Assembly (NCBI GenBank): GCA_964019335.1
Contig: OZ025744.1
Span: 62,001-126,000, forward strand
From: Diplonema japonicum
Taxonomy: Eukaryota > Euglenozoa > Diplonemea > Diplonemida > Diplonemidae
Length of the DNA: 64,000 nt
Direction: 5' to 3'
A program made the position numbers and the translations under genes. Below are positions 9,442-18,072 of this stretch, one piece after another. Under the pieces are notes generated by a model. The model was not told the DNA's origin. It ran no database searches and saw nothing but the letters and a program-made list of their open reading frames with translations. Each line of letters opens with the position of its first letter. Position 1 is the stretch's first letter.

Positions 9442-9673
9442 TTTTTTTTTTCTTTTTTTTTTCCCCCTTTTTTTCCCCCTCTTTTTTTTTTTTTTTGAAA
9501 CGTCCGCGGAAAATAAAAGGGAAAACAATGAAAGGGAAGAAAAAAATAAGGTTGAAAGGGGGGGGGGGGGGGGGGGTGTAATGGAGGACAAACGGAAATG
9601 GGCGAAGGAAATATTAAAAAAAAATATATGAGTTAAAGGAAGTCTTTGTGAGACGCCCCCTTGTTCTCATGCT

Positions 9674-9895
9674 CTACCTGCACCTATCCCCCTTCAGCAG
9701 CGGTTTCTCCTTCTTCGGTGGTCGTGCCGGCCTCCTCCCCAGCTTGGCTACTTTTTCCCTTCTTTCCTTTGCCCTTTGCTTCCCCAGCTCCTCCAGGTCG
9801 TACTTGGTCTTCGTTGATGCAAAGATTGCTCTTCTACTCCACCCGATCACCGCCTTCGTCCCTCCGATCAAAAAAGGGAAAAAAAAAAAAAAAGC
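9674..9895 (-). pseudogene. Relic of a non-LTR retroelement 3' coding end
   Basis: The minus-strand translation IGGTKAVIGWSRRAIFAST...KGDRCR-stop matches the C-terminus of the element at 21912-25095 (IGGKAAIGFSRRPIFATRS...KGSINR-stop) and of the truncated copy at 58.6-59.3 kb (ends KGSIKR-stop). The shared block is about 65 residues with a similar stop position. It is divergent and cut off at its 5' side by a pyrimidine-rich homopolymer. Inferred to be an old 5'-truncated insertion. Confidence 0.6.
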
Positions 9896-10199
9896 GTTTG
9901 AAAGTGAGGAGACAGTAAAAGAAAAAAAAATCATAAAACTACCTTTTTTTTCTTCTTCTTTCTTTCTTTCTTTTTATTCACTTCCCTCCTCCCGTCCGGC
10001 TTACTTTTTTGTGCTTGAACTGGCTGTTCAAATCGTGCCCATTATGGGGAAAAAAAAAAGAAGAAGAAAAAAAGGCCTGTTGCTTGAAGCCCTCCCTGCC
10101 TGAAGCCTTGAGAAGTGACAAAGGACAAATAATAAAATGGGGGGGGGGAAGAAATTAGGAGCACATATGCATCTAATACCCAAAGCATTCCTTTTTATC

Positions 10200-10586
10200 T
10201 TTTCGCTTTTTTTAAAGATTCTTTTATTCTTTTTATTTAATTCTGTAAAGTTACATGAGGAAATTCCTAAAGAGCCATAAAAATCAGAAATCACTTTATC
10301 GTTCACGAGTAAAAATAAAGTGAAGAATAAAAATAAAGTAATAGGCCGAATTTGGCTTAAAAAAGTGCCGTAAAAATAAAGTAAAATCTGATTTTTACTC
10401 TGAGCAATTTTCGGGCTTTTTCGGCATTCGTCTTCATTTTTTGCATCTGGTGGCCGCTGACACCGCCGTAGGTCAGTGGTCAGGATCCTCGGCCACTGTT
10501 TCAGGCCCCCCGATTTTATCGAAAAAAGTTCAGGGTCCAGGATTTGATCTGGCGTCTCCAGGAGACGAGTGCGACGACTTTGCGCT

Positions 10587-10624
<38 letters not shown>

Positions 10625-11140
10625 GCTTTTACAAACGTCGCTTGACACATACATTAATCGCCTCGCAAAATATGGACGAAACCCAACCAACCCAAACCAC
10701 AGCCAGGTATCTGAGGCAAAAAACAGTCAGGCATCCGAGGCAAAAGAGGCATAAACACACTTTACCACGTTTCCGGGCCACCAAGCATCACACCTGAGCA
10801 AATGCCGAAAATTACACTGGCCATGCATACAGGCGTTCTTTTGCACAATACCTTGTTGATGAAGGAACTTGCTGTTTTGGCTGGAAGTCAGACCTGATCA
10901 AGCCCCCATGATCAAGCGCCGTCACAAATTACACAAAACCTACAGAATTCTGTCAATTTGACATCGTCTTCTCAGGCACTCAGGCTTAGTCTTGACATCA
11001 GTGTGAACATTTCGCAGAAGTGAACATAAAGGGTTCACAGTGTCCGAAATTTCCTCATTTAACTTTACAAAAAAATTAAATAAAATATCATATTAAATAA
11101 AAATCAGGTAATCTGATTTTTATTTAATAAATAGTCATTT
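10200..11140. mobile_element. Non-coding element with subterminal inverted repeats
   Basis: TTTTATTTAATT-CTGTAAAGTTACATGAGGAAATT (10227-10262, written here with a break) recurs inverted at about 11047-11085 with few changes. The right end runs into AATAAATAGTCATTTTT (11123-11139), one base off the terminus of the foldback and MITE-like elements. The interior has a T-run near 10591-10622 and no credible gene. I infer a non-autonomous element of about 0.9 kb; exact ends are uncertain. Confidence 0.5.
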
Positions 11141-11563
11141 TTTTTTTTTTTTTTTTTTTTTTTTCGATGTTTTACAGCCTGATCTTCCTCCCTCCTCCGT
11201 CCATCGAATCACGCAAAAAAAAAAGAAAAAAGGAAGAAAAAAAAAAAAAAAAAAGAGGTCAAAACATGATGGCCAAAAGAAAGAGAAAACGTATAAAAAA
11301 TAAAATAAAAACCCAGGCCGGGTTCTGTGCCCCCCAGATCTGCTTACCTTTATCAAAAAAACAGAGCTGGGCAACAAAGTGTAGAGGTAATTAGCCATAA
11401 AAACAAGGACGGGGGAGATATCGCAAAGGGGGAGAAGGGAGTGGGGGGAAAAAAAAAAACCGATAAAAAAAAACAAAAAAAGGGAACCTTCTCTCTCTTT
11501 TTTTTATGTACAACTCCCACAGAAGTGGTTCCCCCCCCTCCCCCCTGTTTTTTTTTTTTGTGC

Positions 11564-11597
11564 GTGAGCACCCCCATGCACACTGAAATTTTATCGA
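11564..11597 (-). repeat. Dispersed hairpin repeat, copy 1
   Basis: Reverse complement of TCGATAAAATTTCAGTG, then TGCATGGGGGTGCTCAC. The same sequence occurs in the other orientation at 15061-15099 and, with few changes, at 38320-38359. It abuts the left end of the 577-bp element. Confidence 0.65.
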
Positions 11598-11604
11598 GTT
11601 TTTT

Positions 11605-12183
11605 TTTATTTCACTCTTCGTCATTTTCTTCACTCACTAGGGGCCTCATTATTTAACGCGAAATGGCCATTGTTTAACGCGAAACGGCCATTATTTAACG
11701 CGAAATCGCCATTATTTAACTAGTTAAATAATGAGATTTTGCAGTTAAATAATGGCCCTTCAGAGTGGAAAAATGAGTCTCGCCGTGGAAAAAAATGCAC
11801 CCAACCCCTTGAAAAATCTTTTTGGGGTGGGCGTATTTTGACTATTTTTGGCCATCTGAGGCCATTCCAGCCCTTAAAAGTGGGAATAAGTGCCTTACTT
11901 CCCCTTTAAATGCCACGGCGAAATAGCAACCCCATATTACCTTAGGAAAATCCCCAAAAAGGCTGACCTGCGTGAAAAAAAACAGCAGTGAAAGCAGTGA
12001 AGAGTGAGTGACTCAAATGACGAAGAGTGAAATAAAACGACTTACTTGCCGCCAAATGAGCCATTATTTAACTCTCGTTACCCGTTTTTTTGCACTCGGG
12101 CCCTGCGGGCCCTCGTGCAAAAAATTCGGGAACTCGAGTTAAATAATGACTCATAATTTGTTGGCAATAAATAGTTATTTTTT
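11605..12183. mobile_element. 577-bp MITE-like element, copy 1
   Basis: Nearly identical by eye to 63156-63732. The left part (11605-12040) has inverted ends: TTTATTTCACTCTTCGTCAT at the left pairs with ATGACGAAGAGTGAAATAAA at 12018-12038. It carries about three tandem units of CATTATTTAACGCGAAA. The right part (12045-12183) is a hairpin centred on GGGCCCTGCGGGCCC and ends AATAAATAGTTATTTTT. No coding potential. It ends about 37 bp beyond the stop codon of the next minus-strand gene. Confidence 0.8.
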
Positions 12184-12219
12184 TATTTTTTTTTTATTTC
12201 TTTTTTTTTTTCCCTCTTT

Positions 12220-12663
12220 TTACGCAGCAGCAAGCTGGGCTTCCCGCACCCTTATCGCAAGGATGGCCAGCAGCACCGCGAAGCTTGGCGCAATGACCAA
12301 AATTATGGCGTGATTTCCATAAGGGACCTCATCGTCCTCGTCGTAGCCGTCCTCTACGCATTTTGGGGCGGTCATGTTCCACGCCACCGAGGCACCGCCA
12401 TTCTCAAGGACACAGGCAATTACCTGATGAAGATGTTGTAAAGATTTACTAGTTGCACATACATGACAAGTGTGGTTCGTCCGCTCGTATTGGCAAGTTT
12501 CATTAACAGGCACCATCCCCCCTTCCGTGCATTCGGTAGCAGACTCTGGCTCCTTCACTGTGCTATTCAGAGGTGGGGTCACAGAGCTGTAATCACATGT
12601 GTCCGTCTGCCCTTGTGCGCAGCCACAGAATATGAGCAGCACTGCAATGCTTCTACAGATCAT
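12220..12663 (-). CDS. Small Cys-containing type I membrane protein, unknown
   Basis: A 147-residue protein. It starts with a signal peptide (MICRSIAVLLIFCGCAQG), followed by a Cys-rich ectodomain of about 90 residues with several NxT/NxS sites (NSTVK, NETCQ, NHTCH, NMTAP) and an acidic stretch (DEDDEVPYG). One membrane helix (AIILVIAPSFAVLLAILAI) leads to a tail of about 10 residues. No family is recognised. The ATG near 12663 is chosen because the upstream frame is homopolymer translation. A run of C on the plus strand (12689-12708) lies in the leader. Likely a surface or endomembrane protein. Confidence 0.7.
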   Translation of the reverse strand: MICRSIAVLLIFCGCAQGQTDTCDYSSVTPPLNSTVKEPESATECTEGGMVPVNETCQYERTNHTCHVCATSKSLQHLHQVIACVLENGGASVAWNMTAPKCVEDGYDEDDEVPYGNHAIILVIAPSFAVLLAILAIRVREAQLAAA

Positions 12664-12876
12664 TTTTCTTCCCCCCCAGCGTGCGTCCCCCCCCCCCCCC
12701 CCCCCCCCCTCTTCCTCTCCTCGCCCCCTGAGCTTTTTTTTAATTTTTCTGGCGGAAAGAAAGGGAGAAAGAAAAAAAGAAGAAGAAGAAGAAGAAAAGG
12801 GTACAGTGTTTTTGTTGTAAAACAAAAAAAAAAACAATAAAAAAAAGCAAAGTAAAAAAAAAAAAAAAAAAAAAAG

Positions 12877-12976
12877 TGGCGATGTTTTTTTTAAGGGCAC
12901 ATCCCACTTGAGGACCACCCTCAGGGGGGTATATCTTTTTGATGCTATCTATCTGGAGCCTCACTTTCATTCCATT
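12877..12976 (-). mobile_element. Solo 3' end of the non-LTR retroelement
   Basis: About 95 bp matches 58602-58700 of the 5'-truncated copy in the same orientation: GGCGATG, then AAGGGCA-ATCCCACTTGAGG, then GGGG-TATCT and TGGAGCCTC-CTTTC-TTCC. It ends about 15 bp from the stop codon of the next gene (12991). Confidence 0.65.
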
Positions 12977-12990
12977 AGCAGGGCATTTGG

Positions 12991-14322
12991 TCATACCCTT
13001 TCACAATCCTCGTCTTCTTTCTTTTCCCGCCACCTCCTCTTCGCCTTCGAATACTTGCAGAGAAGAGGGTGTGTCTCCCCACTACCCAGCCACGGTCCGG
13101 TAGCTTTGTATTTAATTCTTTCCGGCGGTTTGGGAGGGAAAACAGATTGTTTACTACTCCGAAGCAGCTTGGCAGGAGAAGCAGAATATACCCACCAACC
13201 GGATTTACACGTTTGGTCCTGAACTAAGGTACAAGCCTCGGGGGAAGAGAGTGAAGGAAGAGGCCTTTGAATGTTAACAGGGAAACGAGGGGAACGATAT
13301 GGCCCTTGAGGCGGGCGGTCTCGAAGAGATTTTTTAATTGCAAGCCGAATTCGCCGGCGTTGAGCCTCGACAGCAGATTCACACAGACCAAAGGGAAGGG
13401 GGTCTACCAGAGGCTGGCTGGGGTACGCGGGTTCACTATCTTGCTTCATACCCTTTGTGGAAGATATGTTGAACTTGAATATCGCGTCCATTTTCGTTTT
13501 CATCAACTTCTTTCTACGAATAATGACAGTCATGACATCGTTGTGGGTGAGCTTCCATTGGAACATTGGCCTCGAGGGTATCAGTAAGAGTTGAATTACA
13601 AGGTCAGTGCGTTGCCTCTCCAGCGCCTCCAGGTGCTTGTGTAGCATTGTGTGAGAGTGCACGGCGTGCTGCCATGAGTTGACCCATTTTGACTTTGTCT
13701 TGTAGCCCCCGATTCTGCTTAGTTCCTTACGCTGTTTTGTTATTACAGAGACGAACCCTTTGAAGGCAGCGGTTGTTTTCCTGCATTTCGCGCCGTTTTT
13801 CTTTTCCCAAACGGTGACTTTCTTGCAGTACAAATGTACCTGTGATATGAAATACTCCTTCGCAACGTTCTTCTTCAGCGAATCCTTGCACGTCGTGGTT
13901 TCCAGCAGACGTTTCAAATGCGCTTGGCTCTCCTCCGTTCCGTACTTCACAGCCTGTCGAATTTTGTATTGTAAATCTTTGCTGGCGTCCTTCTCCTGGC
14001 GTTTCCACATTTCTACGAGATTGCTTCTCCATTCTAGCTTTCTTCTGTGCCACACCAAAAATCTTTTTTGAACGCTTTTCGCTGCGCGTTGCAGTGCACG
14101 GACTTCTCTCGCGCTCCATATTGCGATGTTGAAGCTTTTCAGAAACCTGCACACTAGCACCGCCGAGTCGTGAAGTACATCCGGGGGGTACTCCACGAGC
14201 TTTGAGTAGCAGTCTCCCCTGATGACCCTCACCTTCCCCAAAGCTTTGTTCTTCACATTCCGGCTCTGTGCTCCGACCCCTTCCGCCAGCTCTTCCGGCC
14301 GCATGAGGCTGCAGTGCTGCAT
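12991..14322 (-). CDS. Basic helical protein, unknown
   Basis: A 443-residue, strongly basic, mostly helical protein with regularly spaced Trp and Arg/Lys (LVWHRRKLEWRSNLVEMWKRQEK in two pieces, VTVWEKKNG, WVNSWQHAV). The pattern recalls SFI1-like or IQ-like repeats but I cannot assign a family. It has neither signal peptide nor membrane helix. The protein at 32376-33725 has a similar texture (basic, Trp-spaced helices), so the two may belong to one cytoskeletal or flagellar class; that is inference. The start MQHCSLMRPEEL is chosen: upstream frame is pyrimidine tract and repeat sequence, and the ATG follows a Py-tract / A-run leader. Confidence 0.7.
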   Translation of the reverse strand: MQHCSLMRPEELAEGVGAQSRNVKNKALGKVRVIRGDCYSKLVEYPPDVLHDSAVLVCRFLKSFNIAIWSAREVRALQRAAKSVQKRFLVWHRRKLEWRSNLVEMWKRQEKDASKDLQYKIRQAVKYGTEESQAHLKRLLETTTCKDSLKKNVAKEYFISQVHLYCKKVTVWEKKNGAKCRKTTAAFKGFVSVITKQRKELSRIGGYKTKSKWVNSWQHAVHSHTMLHKHLEALERQRTDLVIQLLLIPSRPMFQWKLTHNDVMTVIIRRKKLMKTKMDAIFKFNISSTKGMKQDSEPAYPSQPLVDPLPFGLCESAVEAQRRRIRLAIKKSLRDRPPQGPYRSPRFPVNIQRPLPSLSSPEACTLVQDQTCKSGWWVYSASPAKLLRSSKQSVFPPKPPERIKYKATGPWLGSGETHPLLCKYSKAKRRWREKKEDEDCERV

Positions 14323-14398
14323 TTTCTGTTGGTTTTGTGTTGCATGTTCCTTTTTTAGTTTTTTTTTGCAATAAAAAATAGGGGGGGGGGAAAAAGTT

Positions 14399-14445
14399 GT
14401 CTCGATTTTAGTGGTGCCATGCAGTATGTGACACAGCGGCCACCC
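14399..14445. repeat. 47-bp dispersed repeat, copy A
   Basis: GTCTCGATTTTAGTGGTGCC, then (A/G)TGCAGTATGTGACACAGCGGCCACC, is repeated with one difference at 15491-15536. It lies in the upstream region of the gene ending at 12991. No RNA gene could be recognised in it. Confidence 0.6.
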
Positions 14446-15490
14446 TTGTGAAACTTCGCCCCGAAGCCTCCCAAGTCCCCTGTGGTCCCGTAGAAAGTAA
14501 GAGTGGAGAGGTAAAGAAAGCTTGGAAATTGAAATAGGGAGAGGGGCCACAGAAGCAATTAAACACCAACTAGAGAGTTGTGGGAGGCTTGCTTCACTGG
14601 CACGATGCCGCGGGGAGGCTACTTGCCTGACCTGGTGAAGCCACCTCCTTGTTCGATGTAATGGGATAAGGGACTCTCCGTTGAGGGCGATGCTAACTGG
14701 CGCCACGCGTAGGGTGGGCCTCCACCCCCTTCCAGGTTTCCCCACGTGTACGGCTTTAGAACGAGAGTTTCCCTTTCACTTGTGTTTCTCCAAACCACAA
14801 TTAACAGGAACCACCACAGGGAGGTTGGAAACATTGGTCCCCAAAAAAAAAAGAGACATTCATGAAGATCGAATCGTCATTACGAGTGATAGGCTGTTTG
14901 CCAAAAAAAAAAAAAAAAAAAAAAAAAATTGTCCCACAATCGGTCGGCCTAGGCCGGTTGTGACTCTGTGACTCATAATGACTTCGGTCCATGGACATTT
15001 ATATAAAGTGTCATTTATATAAATAAAAAGTGTCCCTACGTAGGTGGAATTAAAAAAAACTCGATAAAATTTCAGTGTGCATGGGGGTGCTCACTGTTCA
15101 GGTAGAAATTCACACTAATCGGTCACCGTTCTGCGGTTGCTGTCTGGTGCCTGCGGTGGCTGTTTGTCGCGATGAGATGGACGGCATCTGGGCGAGAAAC
15201 ATTGCTTGGAGTCGTGCTAGGTAGGGGGGGGTTTGGCTCGAGGAGAAGAGTGGTCTCCTGTCGTAGCCGTGTGCCGTCGGGCCCCCAAGATTTCGAAGGG
15301 TATGCACCCTTGATTTGGCGTTGGCGGGGAAGGCTGACCTTCCACAGCGTGCTGAGCATTTCAAAAAATAATAATAAAAAAAAAAATCACTATGATAGGA
15401 AGTGGTTAGCAAGGCCCGCCGCGGTGGCGTGCCTACCTTATGTTGCTCCCCTTTTGGGGTCGTTCCCTGCTACCCACCAAAAAAAGAGTA
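14446..15490. other. Intergenic, repeats only
   Basis: No convincing gene. It contains a near-perfect palindrome at 14935-14962 centred on GGCCTAGGCC, two tandem AT-rich units of the type TTTATATAAA near 15000-15023, and the hairpin repeat at 15061-15099. A minus-strand frame of 78 codons at 15123-15359 is moderately GC-rich but has no recognisable feature. Confidence 0.5.
15061..15099 (+). repeat. Dispersed hairpin repeat, copy 2
   Basis: Same unit as 11564-11597 (inverted) and 38320-38359. The core CAGTGTGCA / TGCTCACTG forms a 9-bp stem with one mismatch around a GGG-containing loop. Confidence 0.65.
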
Positions 15491-15536
15491 GTCTCGATTT
15501 TAGTGGTGCCGTGCAGTATGTGACACAGCGGCCACC
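15491..15536. repeat. 47-bp dispersed repeat, copy B
   Basis: Second copy of the repeat at 14399-14445, same orientation, one substitution. It is located upstream of the neighbouring ubiquitin-like/LRR gene's 3' end. Confidence 0.6.
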
Positions 15537-15666
15537 TCGTCCCTTAAAAAGCAAAGAAAGCGTTTGGAAAAAAAAAAAAAAAAGGGACCACAGTGATGTA
15601 ATGGGGAAGAAGGAAGAAAAACGTTCATCACGGTTTTTACAACAGAGCTAGAGAGCCTCATTAAAC

Positions 15667-16302
15667 TTAAAATTTTACAATGACAGGCCTCCAGTTGCAG
15701 GCGGGGGCTAGAAGCACTTGAAGTGTTCCCCTCGGAATGTTAATAAGGCGGGTCAGGTCGACGATTCTTAAATGATCACACTTGTTTAAGAAGTATCTAC
15801 CAATACTGGTGAGGTTGGGGAGGGAGATGGTGACAGAAGTCAGTTCGCATCCGAAAAGAAAATTATCACCAAGCGCTGCGACACGGCCTAAGGAGTCGGT
15901 GACAACAAGCCTCCTCAGACCAGAAGGAAGGTCCGTCTTCCTCATGAAGACTAGCGTGACGTACTTGTGACCCACATCAACCTCCAGAATCATCTCGGGG
16001 TCTGCTGATAGAAGTCTTTCAAGCTCAGCCACCCTTTCAGGGTTCTCATTCAGCTCCCGCAGTGTCACTGTTTCGTTCCTCTCCTCCAGACGGACCACGG
16101 ACCCTTCCATGAACCCGCTCCCCTGAACCGTCTCGTCCCCGTTCCTGTCCAGGACATTCCCTTCCCATATCAGGTTGAACCTCGGTTCCCGCAGACGGGC
16201 AGCACACGCTGCCTTTGTGTACAACTTCCCCACAGTCTCTTCCCCGGACACTTCCACATTGTGAACACCACCTCTTGTCTTTACAAATATTGTGATGCTC
16301 AT
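15667..16302 (-). CDS. Ubiquitin-like domain + LRR_5-type repeat protein (paralogue 1)
   Basis: A 211-residue protein. Residues 1-75 read as a ubiquitin-like fold (MSITIFVKTRGGVHNVEVSG, then LIWEGNVLDRN); no C-terminal di-Gly follows. A linker (LRELNENPERVAELERLLSA) precedes leucine-rich units of the BspA/LRR_5 type (LGDNFLFGCELTSVTI, IGRYFLNKCDHLRIVDL). It is a tandem paralogue of the gene at 16421-17206, with about 118 nt between them. That gap holds a pyrimidine tract ending GGAATGCAG on the coding strand, a good trans-splice acceptor. The third paralogue is at 25251. No catalytic residues; likely an adaptor, by inference. Confidence 0.8.
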   Translation of the reverse strand: MSITIFVKTRGGVHNVEVSGEETVGKLYTKAACAARLREPRFNLIWEGNVLDRNGDETVQGSGFMEGSVVRLEERNETVTLRELNENPERVAELERLLSADPEMILEVDVGHKYVTLVFMRKTDLPSGLRRLVVTDSLGRVAALGDNFLFGCELTSVTISLPNLTSIGRYFLNKCDHLRIVDLTRLINIPRGTLQVLLAPACNWRPVIVKF

Positions 16303-16420
16303 CTTTTTCTTTTCTGCTTCCATACTTGATTTCTGCATTCCGAGGCAAAAAAAAAGAGGCATAGAGGGGATACATTGTAGAAACAGGACACTCACGCTGG
16401 ACGAAAAGCACTAATAGTCT

Positions 16421-17206
16421 TCAAAGACTGGTAAAGACGCTCATATCAACAGCACTCAATCTCTCGCAGCTATATAAGAAGTGAGAACCAAGGTGGGTGA
16501 CCTTGGCGAAGCTACTCAGATCGATGGTTTCCAGCTTGCCACAGTAAGATAAGAAGCTTTCACCAACAGAAATCATGTTGATGCATGAACTCAGATCGAT
16601 GGATTCTAGATTCTCGCACCCAAACAAGAAGTCATCGGCTATTGCGGTAACATTGGCGAACGAGCCCAAATCGAGAGTTTTCAATTTGCAGCACTGGCAT
16701 AAAAAGAACTCGCCAACAGAGGTGACGTTGGGCATGCTGAGGACAACAGAGGTCAGGTTACTTCCTTCAAGAAACAGATCATCGATACTTGTGATACGTC
16801 CTGTGGTGTCGGTGACAACAAGATTCCGCAGATCAACTGGAAGGTGTTGCTGCCCTATATACACATTTGGGTTGTCGCCCACTTCAACCTCTAGAATCAT
16901 CTCGGGGTCTGCTGATAGAAGTCTTTCAAGCTCAGCCACCCTTTCAGGGTTTTCCTTCAGCTCCCGCAGTGCTACGGTTTCGTTTTTCGCTTCCAGACAG
17001 ACCACGGACCCTTCGACAAGCCCGCTCCCCTGAACGTCGCCCTCGTTCCTGTCCAGGACATTCCCTTCCCATATCAGGTTGAACCTCGGTTCCCGCAGAC
17101 GGGCAGCACATGCTGCCTTTGTGTACAGCTTCCCCACAGTCTCCTTCCCGGACACTTCCACATTGTGAACCTCACTTATCGTCTTTACAAAGACTGTGAT
17201 GCTCAT
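16421..17206 (-). CDS. Ubiquitin-like domain + LRR_5-type repeat protein (paralogue 2)
   Basis: A 261-residue protein and the longest of three paralogues. The N-terminal ubiquitin-like domain (MSITVFVKTISEVHNVEVSG) is followed by the conserved linker LKENPERVAELERLLSADPE. Then come about five repeats of the form (I/V)G(E/D)xFLxxCxxLxxIDLSSF (for example IADDFLFGCENLESIDLSS, VGESFLSYCGKLETIDLSS, LGSHFLYSCERLSAVDMS), typical of LRR_5. No signal peptide. DNA identity with paralogue 1 is very high over the ubiquitin-like and linker part and falls in the LRR part, so the two halves seem to evolve at different rates. The ATG follows an A-rich leader. Confidence 0.82.
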   Translation of the reverse strand: MSITVFVKTISEVHNVEVSGKETVGKLYTKAACAARLREPRFNLIWEGNVLDRNEGDVQGSGLVEGSVVCLEAKNETVALRELKENPERVAELERLLSADPEMILEVEVGDNPNVYIGQQHLPVDLRNLVVTDTTGRITSIDDLFLEGSNLTSVVLSMPNVTSVGEFFLCQCCKLKTLDLGSFANVTAIADDFLFGCENLESIDLSSCINMISVGESFLSYCGKLETIDLSSFAKVTHLGSHFLYSCERLSAVDMSVFTSL

Positions 17207-17484
17207 TTACTTTTTTTCTCGTTTCTTTTTTTTTTTTTTTTCTTTCTTTTCGCGTGACACTGTCTGGTTCATGGCTTTTCGGGGGAGAAAAACAAAAGAA
17301 GAATTAGAAGAGGTGGTAACCAACCTGGTGCATGGTAGCATTTTTTTTTTTTTTTTCCTTCGAAAAAAAAAAAAGAGAAAAAAGAAGAGTGAGCGGGTTG
17401 TTTGTGCAAACTTTTTTTTTTTTTTTTTTTTTTTTTATAAAAGCAAACAACAAAATTTATCCACAATTATTAGTTTTCTTTTTC
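17207..17484. other. Intergenic, homopolymer tracts
   Basis: Between the nucleoredoxin stop and the paralogue 2 start. It holds T-rich tracts of 14-22 nt on the plus strand (A-runs on the coding strand) and A/G-rich stretches. No gene. Confidence 0.4.
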
Positions 17485-18009
17485 CTACTTCCTGTACACA
17501 AAGTAGACGAACAGTATGGCAACCGCGAGGAAGGCCGCACCCGCGTACCTTGTGAAGCCCTTCGCCATACCTGACTCGCCGTTCCGCCAGTCCTTTACGC
17601 AGTCAGCGTTCGCCTGCACAACCGACCGTCCCCATGTAGTGATGAGCCCGCCTGTCTTCGCGTTGTAGATATGCAGTGTGGGCATCATGGTGGCGCCCAT
17701 CGTGTGCAGCATTGTCTGTTTTGCAGGCGACGCGAAGGGTACTCCAAGGAATGGGTATTTTGCGAGGTACTGCTGACAATCAGTGTCCGTGCGATCACCG
17801 GGGATGAGGACTACTTTGAAGTCAGGATTACTTTCACATAGCCGTGCAAGAACCGGCGAGAAGGACCGGCAGGGTGGGCACCACGACGCTGAGAAGTAGA
17901 ATCCTATCACACTGACGTCTGAGAACTCACTCGCCACATCTGCCAGCTTCCCGCCAGGAGACTGCAATCCACATGCCTTAGCAAGGCTTACAAGGTCGTG
18001 ATCAGACAT
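17485..18009 (-). CDS. Tail-anchored nucleoredoxin-like thioredoxin-fold protein
   Basis: A 174-residue protein. The thioredoxin-fold active site WCPPCR is at residues 43-48 (redox Cys 44 and 47), in the context VIGFYFSASWCPPCRSFSPV. WCPPCR is the motif shared by nucleoredoxins and kinetoplastid tryparedoxins. A cis-Pro (MMPTLHIYN) is present. The C-terminus is a single membrane helix (AGAAFLAVAILFVYFVYRK), so the domain should face the cytosol as a tail-anchored disulfide reductase. I start at MSDHDLV rather than the ATG at 18036: the pyrimidine tract after the upstream condensin gene is followed by its first AGs (TTCCAAG, AAACAG) between those two ATGs. Confidence 0.85.
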   Translation of the reverse strand: MSDHDLVSLAKACGLQSPGGKLADVASEFSDVSVIGFYFSASWCPPCRSFSPVLARLCESNPDFKVVLIPGDRTDTDCQQYLAKYPFLGVPFASPAKQTMLHTMGATMMPTLHIYNAKTGGLITTWGRSVVQANADCVKDWRNGESGMAKGFTRYAGAAFLAVAILFVYFVYRK

Positions 18010-18072
18010 GGGTGCTGTTTCCTTGGAAGATTTCATGAAAAACAGGAATGGAGGGGGGGGGGAGAGAAAATA
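18010..18072 (-). promoter_or_regulatory. Intercistronic region with pyrimidine tract and AG acceptors
   Basis: Only 63 nt separate the condensin stop from the nucleoredoxin start. The coding strand reads a CTCTCCCCCCCCC-type tract, then CCATTCCTG, TTTTTC and two AGs before CACCATG. This fits a polycistronic transcript cut by trans-splicing. Confidence 0.55.

Noticed and set aside
9648-10103. Plus-strand 151-codon frame with hydrophobic start
   Set aside because: It is the antisense of the retroelement relic at 9674-9895 extended through homopolymers.
11135-11656. Several frames rich in Phe/Lys on both strands
   Set aside because: They translate homopolymer tracts and change with run length; no coding signal.
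14935-14962. Palindrome CGGCCTAGGCCG as an RNA-gene stem
   Set aside because: No conserved loop or flanking promoter elements; a single copy in the window; left as a plain palindrome.
15110-15412. Two overlapping minus-strand frames (78 and 100 codons)
   Set aside because: No recognisable domain, no leader pattern like that of the real genes, and neighbours are repeats; kept as intergenic.
17485-18009. Calling the WCPPCR protein a tryparedoxin as proof of a kinetoplastid
   Set aside because: WCPPCR is also the nucleoredoxin motif, so it cannot decide the lineage.
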